Made by a program: the position numbers and the translations under genes
The notes under the pieces: model-generated
Seen by the model: only the letters and a program-made list of their open reading frames with translations
Databases searched by the model: none
What the model was told of the DNA's origin: nothing
Origin: an uncultured Fretibacterium sp.
GTDB taxonomy: Bacteria; Synergistota; Synergistia; Synergistales; Aminobacteriaceae
Direction of reading: 5' to 3'
Length of the DNA: 56,755 nucleotides
Assembly (NCBI GenBank): GCA_937911045.1
Contig: CALEPX010000093.1
Span: 1-56,755 of the forward strand
Part shown: piece after piece, positions 16,828-25,326 of the stretch
Layout: each line of letters opens with the position of its first letter
Position numbering within the stretch: the stretch's first letter is position 1

Positions 16828-17622
16828 TTATCGAATTATGATCTGATCGCGCATTGCTTTGAGTTTTGCAGCACCGATTCCTTTCACGTTCACCAATTCA
16901 TCGACACTCTTGAAAGACCCGTGAGTTTGTCTGTACTCGTATATTCGTTTTGCGATTGCTTCACCGACGCCTTTGAGTTTTTGCAGCTCCTGAATCGAAG
17001 CGTGATTAATATCGACTTGCTCTAAACTTGCGGATTTTTTGGACTTGCTGGAAGTTTTTGCGCCAGATTTTTTCGAAACGGGCGTTGTGTCCATCATGAA
17101 AAAATTATTCCGGGACGCAATCATTGAGCTTGAGCTTGAACTGGAACTTGAGCTTGATTCGCGAGTTCGGGAATTTTCCGGCACGTAAACACCCGGCGCA
17201 GGAGTTGGTGCAGGCGCGTCACGTTTGCTGACTTCACTGCGGGTTAAAACACGAATCTGTTCACCATCGCGAATCTCTTCAGCAAGATTCAGATCGTCCT
17301 GTGCAGCGATATTGCTAAAACCTCCGGCGGCTTCGATTGCATGAAAAATTCGTGCGTTATCCGGCATTTCGTAAAATCCGGGTTTGTTTACAGCACCTGT
17401 GACATGAACGTATATTTTGCGCTCCTGAATTTGCGGCTGAGAAAATGATTCTTGCGGCTGAGTTGTCACGGCAGCATCGGCGGATTTGATTTGCGGACGA
17501 GTTCTGACTCTGTTGACTTCACGCTCATTCTGCGGAAAAAACATCATAGCTCCCAGACCAACGCTTAAAAACAACACTACACCGATAATTACTATCATAT
17601 ATTTTCTGACAAAATTCTGCAT
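16828..17622 (-). CDS. comEA: ComEA-type competence DNA receptor
   Basis: A 264-residue membrane-anchored protein started at ATG 17622 (GGGAG upstream); the open frame extends further back but only antisense to the next gene. One N-terminal transmembrane helix (about 8-28) is followed by an SLBB domain (VHVTGAVNKPGFYEMP..., about 75-135), a disordered linker with 11 consecutive Ser, and a C-terminal helix-hairpin-helix pair (DINHASIQELQKLKGVGEAIA, then ELVNVKGIGAAKLKAM). ComEA binds double-stranded DNA in the periplasm and hands it to ComEC, encoded next. The Ser run is encoded by an imperfect simple repeat. Confidence 0.93.
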   Translation of the reverse strand: MQNFVRKYMIVIIGVVLFLSVGLGAMMFFPQNEREVNRVRTRPQIKSADAAVTTQPQESFSQPQIQERKIYVHVTGAVNKPGFYEMPDNARIFHAIEAAGGFSNIAAQDDLNLAEEIRDGEQIRVLTRSEVSKRDAPAPTPAPGVYVPENSRTRESSSSSSSSSSSMIASRNNFFMMDTTPVSKKSGAKTSSKSKKSASLEQVDINHASIQELQKLKGVGEAIAKRIYEYRQTHGSFKSVDELVNVKGIGAAKLKAMRDQIIIR

Positions 17623-17718
17623 AAATTTCTGCTCCCTTTTCAAGTGATAGAAAATATAATAATGCAAGCTTGTAAATCTTGAAAGGAATGAATAATTATT
17701 TTTAGAACAGCAAATTTC

Positions 17719-18909
17719 TTGATACCTGATGAGAAAATTTTGCCGAATTGGGCGGTCATTGCGTGTGACCAGTTCACTTCTCAGCCGGAATATTGGCGTA
17801 ACGTCGCGGAAATTGCTGGAGAAAATCCGTCGGCGTATAACTTGATAATTCCAGAATCCGAACTCGAAAACGCGAATGATTCTGACATTGCGAAGAAAAT
17901 CTCTCGTGTAAATTCTCAGATGCGAAATTATGTCGAATCCGGAATTTTTCACACGTACGAAAATTGCTATATCTACGTCGAACGAACTCTGTTAAACGGC
18001 GAAATCCGTCGCGGCATTGTCGGAGTGATTGACCTCGAAGATTACGATTACAGACCCGGGAAATTTCCCAGAATACGCGCCACAGAAAAAACTGTTTCAG
18101 AACGTATTCCTGTGCGAAAAAAAATCCGTGAGAACGCGCTGCTCGAATTGTCACACGTAATATTATTATGCGATGATCCCGAAAAAAATCTGATTGAACC
18201 CGTAACTCTCGTGAAAAATAATTTGCGCAGAATTTACGATTTCGACTTGATGCTGAATGGCGGAAATATTCGTGCTTGGCTGCTTGACGGGAAATTCGCC
18301 GAAAGTTTTGACGCACGAATGCAGAATTATATCGCCGGAAAAAATGCAAAATCTCTGACATTCGCTGTTGGTGACGGCAATCATTCACTCGCTGCCGCAA
18401 AAGCATGTTATCTCGAAAATCCGAAAATTTCGCGTTACGCAACGGTCGAGCTTGAGAATATACACGATGATGCCCTGAAATTCGAGCCAATACACAGAAT
18501 CGTGAAGAATATCCAGCCCGAAAAATTTCTTGAGAATATGCGCTCAAAAATCTGCGATGAATCAAGCGGCTTGTGCCTGAAATATTATTACGCGAACGAA
18601 TCCGGAATATTGCGCTTGAAAAAAAATCTCGGGGCATCTGTGCTTAGTGTGCTACAGAATTTTCTCGACGAAGAATTATCACGTGAGAATAATTTCGAGA
18701 TTGATTACATTCATGACTTGGACGCGCTGAGAACTCTATCGCATGAAGACGGGAATCTGGGTTTTGAAATGCCGGAATTTGCGAAGTCAGGATTTTTTGA
18801 CGCAATCGAAGAATCCGGAACTTTGCCGCGAAAGACTTTCTCAATGGGACACGCTCAGGAGAAACGCTATTATCTCGAAGCACGCGCTATCAGGGAGGCT
18901 TGTGATTAG
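17719..18909 (+). CDS. DUF1015 family protein, start codon uncertain
   Basis: A member of the DUF1015 family, function unknown, sometimes found near serine-metabolism genes. Recognisable pieces are the N-terminal WAVIACDQFTSQPEYW and the central AVGDGNHSLAAAKACY. The open frame gives TTG 17719, which has no ribosome site. Homologues normally begin a few residues earlier with a Phe-Arg-x-Ala stretch, and this is encoded just upstream (codons 17698-17718 read IFRTANF) without ATG, GTG or TTG. Either ATT at 17695 or 17698 is used, 7-10 bases after AAAGGA, or a one-base change in the five-T run at 17699-17703 separates ATG 17688 from the gene. Confidence 0.85.
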   Translation: MIPDEKILPNWAVIACDQFTSQPEYWRNVAEIAGENPSAYNLIIPESELENANDSDIAKKISRVNSQMRNYVESGIFHTYENCYIYVERTLLNGEIRRGIVGVIDLEDYDYRPGKFPRIRATEKTVSERIPVRKKIRENALLELSHVILLCDDPEKNLIEPVTLVKNNLRRIYDFDLMLNGGNIRAWLLDGKFAESFDARMQNYIAGKNAKSLTFAVGDGNHSLAAAKACYLENPKISRYATVELENIHDDALKFEPIHRIVKNIQPEKFLENMRSKICDESSGLCLKYYYANESGILRLKKNLGASVLSVLQNFLDEELSRENNFEIDYIHDLDALRTLSHEDGNLGFEMPEFAKSGFFDAIEESGTLPRKTFSMGHAQEKRYYLEARAIREACD

Positions 18910-18912
18910 AAA

Positions 18913-19770
18913 ATGCTGGCTGATTTGGGATTGCTTTATTGCGCGCTGTTTTGGGGATTGAGCTTCGCTACGATGAAAATTCTTGTCGAAGTTTATCCGG
19001 CGAATTGGCTTTTGTTTCTGAGATTTTCGGCTGCTGCATTGATGATATTCGTGTTTTTTTGGCGGCGGATTATGAAATCGTGGCGTGAACTTTTGTTCGG
19101 AGGATTTATCGTTGGGTTCATGCTTTTTGCGGCGATAGCTGTTCAGACGATTGGGCTGCGATATATTTCTGCGGGGCGTTCGGCGTTTATCTCGGCGGTG
19201 TACGTGCTGATTGTGCCGTTGTTACTCTGGGCGTTGAGAAAAAAATTCCCGGGCTGGCTGACGTTAGGCGCGGCGTGTTTGTGCGTATTCGGAATGTATT
19301 TGCTCACGGATGATTCATCTGGAAGTTTCAGCGTCGGATTTGGAGATTTCATGTCATTTCTGTGCGCAGTTTTTTTCGCGATTCAGATTTTGGCGATCAC
19401 GAAATTCACGTCCGGAAAAGACCCGATTACGCTGAGTTTTATATCATTCGTGACGTTTACGATTTGTGCGCTGACATGTTCGCTGCTGTTCGAGAAACCT
19501 GAGACAAGATTCGATTTCGGCAGCATTTACGAGTTGCTATTCATGATAATATTCTGCTCATTTGGCTGCTACATGGTGCAAATTTGCTCGCAGAAATACG
19601 CTAAGCCAAGTCATGCCGTAATAATCATGAGCCTTGAATCAGTCTTTGGATTATTAAGCGGAATAATATTTTTGGGTGAAAGTTTGAGTTTGCGTGCCGG
19701 GATTGGCTGTGCGTTAATCTTCGCGGCGGTATTAATCTCAGAAATGCAATCGCTCTTGAATCACAAATAA
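18913..19770 (+). CDS. EamA/DMT family transporter
   Basis: A drug/metabolite transporter with ten predicted helices in two repeats of five, 285 residues. Typical features are the opening LLYCALFWGLSFATMKILV, Pro-Ala-Asn-Trp after helix 1, the conserved SAGRSAFISAVYVLIVPLL in the first repeat, and KYAKPSHAVIIMSLESVFGLLSGIIFLGE in the second. It probably exports amino acids or other small metabolites; the substrate cannot be read from sequence. It begins three bases after the DUF1015 gene and is followed closely by the DUF3084 gene, so it sits in a plus-strand operon of four. Confidence 0.93.
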   Translation: MLADLGLLYCALFWGLSFATMKILVEVYPANWLLFLRFSAAALMIFVFFWRRIMKSWRELLFGGFIVGFMLFAAIAVQTIGLRYISAGRSAFISAVYVLIVPLLLWALRKKFPGWLTLGAACLCVFGMYLLTDDSSGSFSVGFGDFMSFLCAVFFAIQILAITKFTSGKDPITLSFISFVTFTICALTCSLLFEKPETRFDFGSIYELLFMIIFCSFGCYMVQICSQKYAKPSHAVIIMSLESVFGLLSGIIFLGESLSLRAGIGCALIFAAVLISEMQSLLNHK

Positions 19771-19792
19771 AGACTTAAGGGGGGAATTGTCC

Positions 19793-20971
19793 GTGAATTT
19801 TATTTCGGGAACGAATTGGCTGTTGATATTTTCGCTGGTGTTGGGGAGTGCGGGGTTAGCTGCGTTGGGCGATGTTTTGGGCTTCAAGTATGGCAAGCAA
19901 CGAATCTCGCTGTTCAATCTTAGACCGAAATACACGGGCAGATTAATCACGGCTATAACCGGAGCTTTGATCGCTGTATTAATTCTGGCTGTGATGTCAA
20001 TATTTTCTCAGGACGTGCGCACGGCTCTGTTCGGCATGAAATATATCGAGCAGCAAATCTATGATCTGAAATTCAGGCTGCGTGAGAGCGAAGAACGCGC
20101 TGAACAAACTCAGGCTGATTTAGTCGAAGCCTCAACGAATCTGGAACTAACAGGATTTGAACTCGACTCGATGAAAAACGACAAACTCGTGCTAGAACAG
20201 GAGAAACACGAACTCGAAGCCTCACTGCAAATTATGCGCGAAGAATCCGAACAGCTCAAGAACGCTCTGAAATCCATGCGAAGTGAAGCGATTGCGTTAA
20301 GTGCGAATGTTTTACTCGGTCAGACTGCGTTTGAAGCCGGAATGTCGCGCGAAAATATTCTCAGGAAACTCGATAATCTCAAGCAGCAAGTCCGCCTGAA
20401 TACTCTCGCGATAATTTCGAACCAGACTTTTTCACGATTGCGTGATTTCCCGATTGAATTTGATCCGGCTCAGGAGAACGAGATTATAAATGCTATAGTT
20501 TCGTCGGACGAGAGAATTTACGTGCGCGCGTTTTCGAACGAGAATTACACTTTCGGCGACGAGATGCGCGTGAATGTCAGACTTGAATTTGGCGAGAGCG
20601 ATATGATTTACGAAGAGGGCGGCATTATCTACCGGAAATTTTTCCCGAATGATTCCGGCTCTAAAATATCTTCCGAGGAAATTCTGCACATATTCCTGCG
20701 TGAACTCAAAATCAAAGTAATCGAGGACGGAATTTTGCCGGATCCGCTCACTAATAACGTCGGCACACTTGACGGTGAAGCATTTTTCAGCGCGGTTGAG
20801 GAATTGAGCGCGATTAAGACTTCAGTTATCATAAACGCGATCGCAAAATCAGATATTTATTCCGAAGGTCCGGTCATGATAGATATTCTGTTCGAATCCG
20901 AAGAATCCGAAGAACCCGATGAACCTGATGAATCCGATGAATCCGAAGAACCTGAAGCACTTGAATCATGA
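19793..20971 (+). CDS. DUF3084 membrane-anchored coiled-coil protein
   Basis: A 392-residue protein with two N-terminal transmembrane helices (about 8-28 and 52-75) around the signature FKYGKQRISLFNLRPKYTG of the DUF3084 family, then a long coiled coil (about 85-175, rich in Glu, Leu and Lys heptads) and an alpha/beta C-terminal domain. The last 25 residues are Glu, Ser, Asp and Pro repeats. The function of the family is unknown; it may be an envelope-associated scaffold. GTG 19793 was chosen because AAGGGGGGAA lies about 7 bases before it; TTG 19787 is alternative. The stop overlaps rnhA as ATGA. Confidence 0.85.
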   Translation: MNFISGTNWLLIFSLVLGSAGLAALGDVLGFKYGKQRISLFNLRPKYTGRLITAITGALIAVLILAVMSIFSQDVRTALFGMKYIEQQIYDLKFRLRESEERAEQTQADLVEASTNLELTGFELDSMKNDKLVLEQEKHELEASLQIMREESEQLKNALKSMRSEAIALSANVLLGQTAFEAGMSRENILRKLDNLKQQVRLNTLAIISNQTFSRLRDFPIEFDPAQENEIINAIVSSDERIYVRAFSNENYTFGDEMRVNVRLEFGESDMIYEEGGIIYRKFFPNDSGSKISSEEILHIFLRELKIKVIEDGILPDPLTNNVGTLDGEAFFSAVEELSAIKTSVIINAIAKSDIYSEGPVMIDILFESEESEEPDEPDESDESEEPEALES

Positions 20972-21408
20972 ACGTGATAATTTACACTGACGGCGGCGCA
21001 TCACCGAATCCCGGGTTAGGCGGCTGGGCTGCGATATTAATTTCACCGGCGCACGGAAATTTCACGAGAGAATTTTACGGCGCGGAACCCGACACGACAA
21101 ATAACCGAATGGAACTCACGGCTGCAATCAAGGCTCTCGAAGCTCTGAAATTCCCGTGTGATGTCGAACTGCACACCGACTCGCAATATTTACAAAAGGC
21201 TTTCGAAAACGGCTGGCTAAGAAAATGGCAGCGCAATCACTGGAAAACTTCAGCTGGAAATTCGGTCTTGAATCAAGATTTATGGCTTCGGCTTCTGGAC
21301 TTGGCGAAAATTCACAAAATCTCGTGGCATTGGGTCAAGGGTCACGACGTTGACAAGTACAACAACAGGTGCGATGAACTCGTGCAGAAAGCCCGCAGCG
21401 AATACTAA
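20968..21408 (+). CDS. rnhA: Ribonuclease HI
   Basis: Cleaves the RNA strand of RNA-DNA hybrids, removing Okazaki primers and R-loops. At 146 residues it has normal length. The catalytic carboxylates are visible: D8 in YTDGGASPNPG, E49 in NNRMELTAAI, D71 in HTDSQYL and D136 in NNRCDELVQ. The WHWVKGHD segment is the loop preceding the last site. It is translationally coupled to the DUF3084 gene and its end overlaps the converging deacetylase gene by four bases. Confidence 0.97.
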   Translation: MNVIIYTDGGASPNPGLGGWAAILISPAHGNFTREFYGAEPDTTNNRMELTAAIKALEALKFPCDVELHTDSQYLQKAFENGWLRKWQRNHWKTSAGNSVLNQDLWLRLLDLAKIHKISWHWVKGHDVDKYNNRCDELVQKARSEY

Positions 21409-22091
21409 ATTCTCCCGTGATCCCATAAATCGCGCAATCTCACAAACGTGTAGCCTTTAGCATGTAATCCCTCGATGATTTCCGGCAACGCTTCGACTGT
21501 GTTGGGCATTCCGTTGTGCATGAGAATTATTGCCCCTGGTTTCGCGCTTTTCATGACAAGATTCACAATCTCGGATTTTGGACGCTCGGTGTAATCTGCT
21601 GTGTTAATGCTCCAGAGTCCGAGTTTGAGATTCATACGGCGCATCGCATTGAAAATCTTGATATTAAAGCCGCCGCCGGGAGGACGCAAAAATCTCGTCT
21701 TGGGAATATTTAGCGATTCCATAACTTCATCGCAGCGTTCTGCCTCACGCATGATTTTCTCAACCCAGAGCGTATATAATCTCGGGTGCGTGAACGAGTG
21801 ATTCGCAATTTCCTGTCCGGATTCATAAAGCAATTTCGTGAACTGGCTGTATCTGTCCGCAAATTTCCCCACGACAAAAAACGTAGCTTTCACGTTATAT
21901 TTATTCAGTACGTCAACAATTTCCTGAGTTCCGGATTCTCTCGGGCCGTCGTCGAACGTCAAAACGATTTCCCTCACGAAAAAATCTCCGCACGCTATGC
22001 CATATTTCGCTCTCTCAGGCGTGAGAACTCCCCATTCAATACACAAGAATACACTCAACGCTATTAATAATATTTTCCGCAAATTTTTCAT
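21405..22091 (-). CDS. Polysaccharide deacetylase (NodB homology), exported
   Basis: Carbohydrate esterase family 4 protein that removes N-acetyl groups from peptidoglycan or another glycan. A Met-Lys-Asn signal/anchor sequence precedes the NodB domain, which has motif 1 TFDDGP, metal-binding motif 2 HSFTHP, motif 3 RFLRPPGGG, and motifs 4-5 in the LWSINTADYTERP and IILMHNG segments, so it should be catalytically competent. The total is 228 residues from ATG 22091. The open frame continues upstream to 22133 but would then run through the terminator of the upstream gene, so the shorter start is preferred. Confidence 0.92.
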   Translation of the reverse strand: MKNLRKILLIALSVFLCIEWGVLTPERAKYGIACGDFFVREIVLTFDDGPRESGTQEIVDVLNKYNVKATFFVVGKFADRYSQFTKLLYESGQEIANHSFTHPRLYTLWVEKIMREAERCDEVMESLNIPKTRFLRPPGGGFNIKIFNAMRRMNLKLGLWSINTADYTERPKSEIVNLVMKSAKPGAIILMHNGMPNTVEALPEIIEGLHAKGYTFVRLRDLWDHGRI

Positions 22092-22105
22092 GAGGCGATT
22101 ATAGC

Positions 22106-22142
22106 AAAAAACTCCGAGATTCGAATCAATCAAATCCCGGAG
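22106..22142 (-). terminator. Rho-independent terminator after the metQ-like gene
   Basis: On the minus strand CTCCGGGATT (22142-22133) pairs with AATCTCGGAG (22121-22112) over 10 bp, with one G-U, followed by six T (22111-22106). It is 27 bases after the binding-protein stop. Confidence 0.85.
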
Positions 22143-22168
22143 CGCAGATTATTGCCTGAGCAAATTAT

Positions 22169-22993
22169 TTATTTTCTGAACGGTGCTAATAAATCCTCGT
22201 CCCAGCCAACCGGTCTGAAAAATCCGCCGTAAAGCGTCTCGAAAACGTGTCTGCTCTCAGGACTGTGTAACGCTTTGATAACTTCGTCATAGAGAGCTAA
22301 TTTCTCCGGATCTTCGAGATCTTTCGTGCGTGCTGCCAACAAATTCCAGTATTCGTGTTCGTGAGCTGTGTCCTCGAAAATTGCGTCGCTGGCTTTGAGA
22401 CCGTAATCGAGTGCGTACGTGTCATTAATTACGCCTGCTGCGATGTCCGGTAAAGCTGACGGGATCGTATTTGCTGCGAGTTCCTGAATCGTAATTTTCA
22501 CGTTGTAATTCGCGATGTCTTCTTTCGCTGGATTGAAGCCTGCGCCATCTTTGAGCGTGATTAATCCGGAAGTTGCGAGAACTTTTATAGCGCGTCCGCC
22601 GTTTGTCGGATCATTCGGGATCGCTATAACATCGCCGTCTTTAATATCGCTGAGCTTCTTGACTTTTGTCGAGTACAAATTCAGCGGAACTACAAACGTG
22701 TTCGCAATGTTCGTGAGTTTGTAACCGCGGCTTGCCAACTCGTCCTTGAAATAAATCTGGTGCTGGAATCCGTTCAGGTCAATATCTCCGTCATCCAAAG
22801 CTCTGTTCGGTGTGACGTAATCCGTGAACTGAATCACTTCGAGAGTAATGCCCTTTTTTGCGAGAATTTCCTTCGCGGGCTGCCACAACTCATCATAGAC
22901 GCTGCCCGTAACTCCGAGCCTGACAACCTGATCAGCCGATGCCGACAACGCTAAAGCAAATACTAATACCAATGCTAACAAAATTTTTTTCAT
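22169..22993 (-). CDS. MetQ/NlpA family substrate-binding protein without lipobox
   Basis: Periplasmic binding protein of the D-methionine/methionine ABC uptake family, 274 residues. The signal peptide MKKILLALVLVFALALSASA ends at a signal peptidase I type site, with no Cys for lipid attachment, unlike most MetQ lipoproteins. The mature part has VRLGVTGSVYDELWQ, the DLNGFQHQIYF segment (usually D-x-N-x-FQH) and the IAIPNDPTNGGRA loop, all characteristic of the family. The partner ATPase and permease (metN, metI) are not adjacent. A strong promoter upstream and a terminator downstream make it monocistronic, consistent with a high-level binding protein. Ligand not provable from sequence. Confidence 0.92.
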   Translation of the reverse strand: MKKILLALVLVFALALSASADQVVRLGVTGSVYDELWQPAKEILAKKGITLEVIQFTDYVTPNRALDDGDIDLNGFQHQIYFKDELASRGYKLTNIANTFVVPLNLYSTKVKKLSDIKDGDVIAIPNDPTNGGRAIKVLATSGLITLKDGAGFNPAKEDIANYNVKITIQELAANTIPSALPDIAAGVINDTYALDYGLKASDAIFEDTAHEHEYWNLLAARTKDLEDPEKLALYDEVIKALHSPESRHVFETLYGGFFRPVGWDEDLLAPFRK

Positions 22994-23037
22994 GACTGCT
23001 AATTATTCCTCTCTTGTATAAATCTAAATTGCGAAAT

Positions 23038-23066
23038 ATTTTGCGACGAATTAACCAACTTGTCAA
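23038..23066 (-). promoter_or_regulatory. Sigma-70 type promoter for the metQ-like gene
   Basis: On the minus strand a perfect -35 TTGACA (23066-23061) is separated by 17 bases from CAAAAT (23043-23038). Transcription would start about 35 bases before the gene's ATG. The leader is too short for a SAM riboswitch. Confidence 0.65.
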
Positions 23067-23088
23067 GTATGTAAATTTGTGAATTTCC

Positions 23089-23790
23089 CTAACGACCTAA
23101 CATGTCACGCGACACATCAAAAGACGAGTACAGCGACAGATCATTATTCTGGTAATTCGCCGAATCATTTCCCGAAACTCTGCCGTAACCTGATGACGAT
23201 GAAGAATAACTTGACCTTGCCGGAGCTGCCCCACCGCCAGAGCCAGATCTGCCAGAACCGCCCCTTAATGACGAACCGCCGTATGAATTGCCGCTCGTTC
23301 TGCTGGAGAGTCCTGTTTCGCCCTGATCATAGCCGAACTCGTCCTCATCGCCCGTGAAAAACACTTTCACCTGAACAAGATAATCATCCAGGAAATAAAA
23401 ATCTTTATTTGGCAATAACTTTTGCTTAATATCATCTCTGTCCGGATCGTTCGTGAAATCGCAATCGACTGTCCATTCTTTGCGAGTGCCGTGAGATGTC
23501 ATGTCGTACTTGATATTCTCGTTTTCCTTGTTGAATTTCGCAATGTCAACATAACGCCTGATCTGCCGCCTCAATCCGTCCGAAATATCAGCGTCAGAAC
23601 TTGAAACATGATCCGTGTAATAAATCATCGCGCCGTTCTTGATCTGCGAAACGTTCGTCAAAATCGTAGCAGCTTTCGCAGCACCGACAGCCTGACCGCT
23701 AGACAGCAACAATCCGGCTCCCAGAACTCCCATGATAATTATTACGATTAATAACTCGATTAACGTGAAACCTTTTCTTGCGCCCTTCAA
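23089..23790 (-). CDS. Type IV pilin/type II pseudopilin-like protein with Ser/Gly-rich tail
   Basis: A prepilin with the classic cleavage and assembly motif: a short basic leader, then G/FTLIELLIVIIIMGVLGAG, with the Glu at mature position 5 that drives subunit assembly. The globular region (about 45-150) has a pseudopilin-like layout, followed by about 60 residues rich in Ser, Gly, Tyr and Arg. The start was placed at TTG 23790 (AAGGGAG ten bases before); GTG 23799 or TTG 23811 are alternatives that lengthen the leader. The gene is separated from pilC by 273 bases containing its own promoter candidate. The tail is unusual for a major pilin. Confidence 0.88.
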   Translation of the reverse strand: MKGARKGFTLIELLIVIIIMGVLGAGLLLSSGQAVGAAKAATILTNVSQIKNGAMIYYTDHVSSSDADISDGLRRQIRRYVDIAKFNKENENIKYDMTSHGTRKEWTVDCDFTNDPDRDDIKQKLLPNKDFYFLDDYLVQVKVFFTGDEDEFGYDQGETGLSSRTSGNSYGGSSLRGGSGRSGSGGGAAPARSSYSSSSSGYGRVSGNDSANYQNNDLSLYSSFDVSRDMLGR

Positions 23791-23826
23791 AACAAACACT
23801 CTCCCTTGCAAAATTATTATGACGTG

Positions 23827-23854
23827 ATTATATATTTATTTCAATCCACGCAAA
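23827..23854 (-). promoter_or_regulatory. Candidate promoter for the pilin gene
   Basis: On the minus strand a perfect -10 TATAAT (23832-23827) lies 15-16 bases after TTTGCG/TTGCGT (23854-23848). It falls in the 273-base intergenic stretch 23812-24084, which otherwise holds only AT-rich sequence and a weak TTACCG/CGGTAA hairpin (about 23920-23955). No other gene was seen there. Confidence 0.5.
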
Positions 23855-24084
23855 GCGGTAAACGGACTCTCCACTTATGCGACAAACTCCAGTGATATAA
23901 AACACTTTGAGAAATAAAATTACCGGGAAAAATAACGACCGTTCGGTAAAATTGTTTTTTATACTTATATCAGATTTCGTTTTTGATTTCAAGCCATTTT
24001 AATTACAAAATAGAACAAAGTTTACCATTTTAGAAGAAATACACGTATATGACTTTTCGCGAATATTTGCGAGTAAAACTAAAC

Positions 24085-25323
24085 CTAAACCATTTGCGAA
24101 ATCGCTGAAGTTATCGGCCCAAAAATCGAGAACGCAATCACAGCAACAATTCCTCCGACGAAAATTATCATGACGGGTTCCATCAGTGACGTAGTGATCT
24201 TAATCTGCTCGTCCAGTTCCTGATCGTACCACATTGCGACACGTTCAAGCATGTTATCAAGATGTCCGGTTTCTTCGCCGATCCGCATCATCTGGGAAAC
24301 AAGTATCGGGAAAATTCCTGCCTGTTTCGACGCGTCTCCAAGAGAAATCCCTCGTGCAACATCCGCGCGCAAATTCTCGAAGCCCTCCTGAATTACGCAA
24401 TTCACAGCAGAACGTTCAGCCATTTCAAGCCCACGCATAACCGGAACTCCTGCCGAAGTCAACGCTGCCAAAGTTCGGGTTACTCGCGCCATAGATGACT
24501 TGAAAATCAAGCCGCTAAAAATCGGAACTTTCAACTTGAATCTGTCCATCATGGGTTTCGTCTGCTTACTCGTGAACATGAAATACAGCACGAATATCAC
24601 AGCTCCGCTCACAATCACAAGCTTCTGCCAATTATTCACCGTCCAGTCTCCAGCCTCGAACATCATTTGTGTCAACGCCGGCAACTGGATTCGCATTTGC
24701 GAGAAAACTTTCCTGAACTTTGGAACTACGAACACGAAAAATACCGCTGAAATCGAAATCGCGAATAATATTATGAACATCGGGTAAAACATCGCGCCAC
24801 GGACTTTCGAACGCAAGGCTTGCTGCTTTTCCAACAGAAGCGCCGTCTCATTCAGCGACGTATCCAACATTCCACCCTCTTCACCGGCTTCGACTAACGA
24901 GATCATCAACGCGCTGAAAATCTTATGCTCAGACATCGCCTGACTCAACGGAATGCCGCGATCCAAACGTTCTTTAATATCTTCGAGCGTAGTTCTGAAC
25001 GTGTAATTCTTTTCCTGTTCCGTCAATAAATCAATCGCTGCTGAAACGCTCAATCCTGCCTTAATCATCGTAGCCATTTGCCGGAAAAATATCATGAGCG
25101 TTTTACCCGGGACTGTTCCGGATAATAACATGTGCTTGAGCTTTTCCATGCCGGTTTTCTGTTTGCCGCCCTGAGCCGGAATTTTCGCAGCACTCGCGTT
25201 GAGACTTATCACGATATAATTGCGATTACGCAGCAAATTCAGCGCAGTTTTCTGGTCTTCAGCCTCGATATAGCCCTCAAGAATTTCGCCGTTATTGCTC
25301 TTAGCCTTGTACTTGAAATTCAT
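24085..25323 (-). CDS. pilC: Type IV pilus/type II secretion inner-membrane platform protein (PilC/GspF)
   Basis: Polytopic platform protein that couples the pilus motor ATPases to pilin assembly. At 412 residues it shows the N-terminal segment (FKYKAKSNNGEILEGYIEAED) and two homologous T2SSF domains (about 75-200 and 280-400), each with the FRQMATMIKAGLSV / RTLAALTSAGVPVMRGLE pattern, SLVEAGEEGGMLD and MRIGEETGHLDNML motifs, and three transmembrane helices. It lies 3 bases after pilT in the order pilB-pilT-pilC. Confidence 0.95.
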   Translation of the reverse strand: MNFKYKAKSNNGEILEGYIEAEDQKTALNLLRNRNYIVISLNASAAKIPAQGGKQKTGMEKLKHMLLSGTVPGKTLMIFFRQMATMIKAGLSVSAAIDLLTEQEKNYTFRTTLEDIKERLDRGIPLSQAMSEHKIFSALMISLVEAGEEGGMLDTSLNETALLLEKQQALRSKVRGAMFYPMFIILFAISISAVFFVFVVPKFRKVFSQMRIQLPALTQMMFEAGDWTVNNWQKLVIVSGAVIFVLYFMFTSKQTKPMMDRFKLKVPIFSGLIFKSSMARVTRTLAALTSAGVPVMRGLEMAERSAVNCVIQEGFENLRADVARGISLGDASKQAGIFPILVSQMMRIGEETGHLDNMLERVAMWYDQELDEQIKITTSLMEPVMIIFVGGIVAVIAFSIFGPITSAISQMV

Positions 25324-25326
25324 GCG

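Noticed and set aside
17774..18637. 287-residue minus-strand ORF
   Set aside because: Exactly antisense to the DUF1015 gene, Arg- and Phe-rich, no ribosome site; a shadow.
22994..23088. SAM riboswitch upstream of the metQ-like gene
   Set aside because: The leader after the TTGACA promoter is about 35 bases, too short for any known SAM riboswitch.
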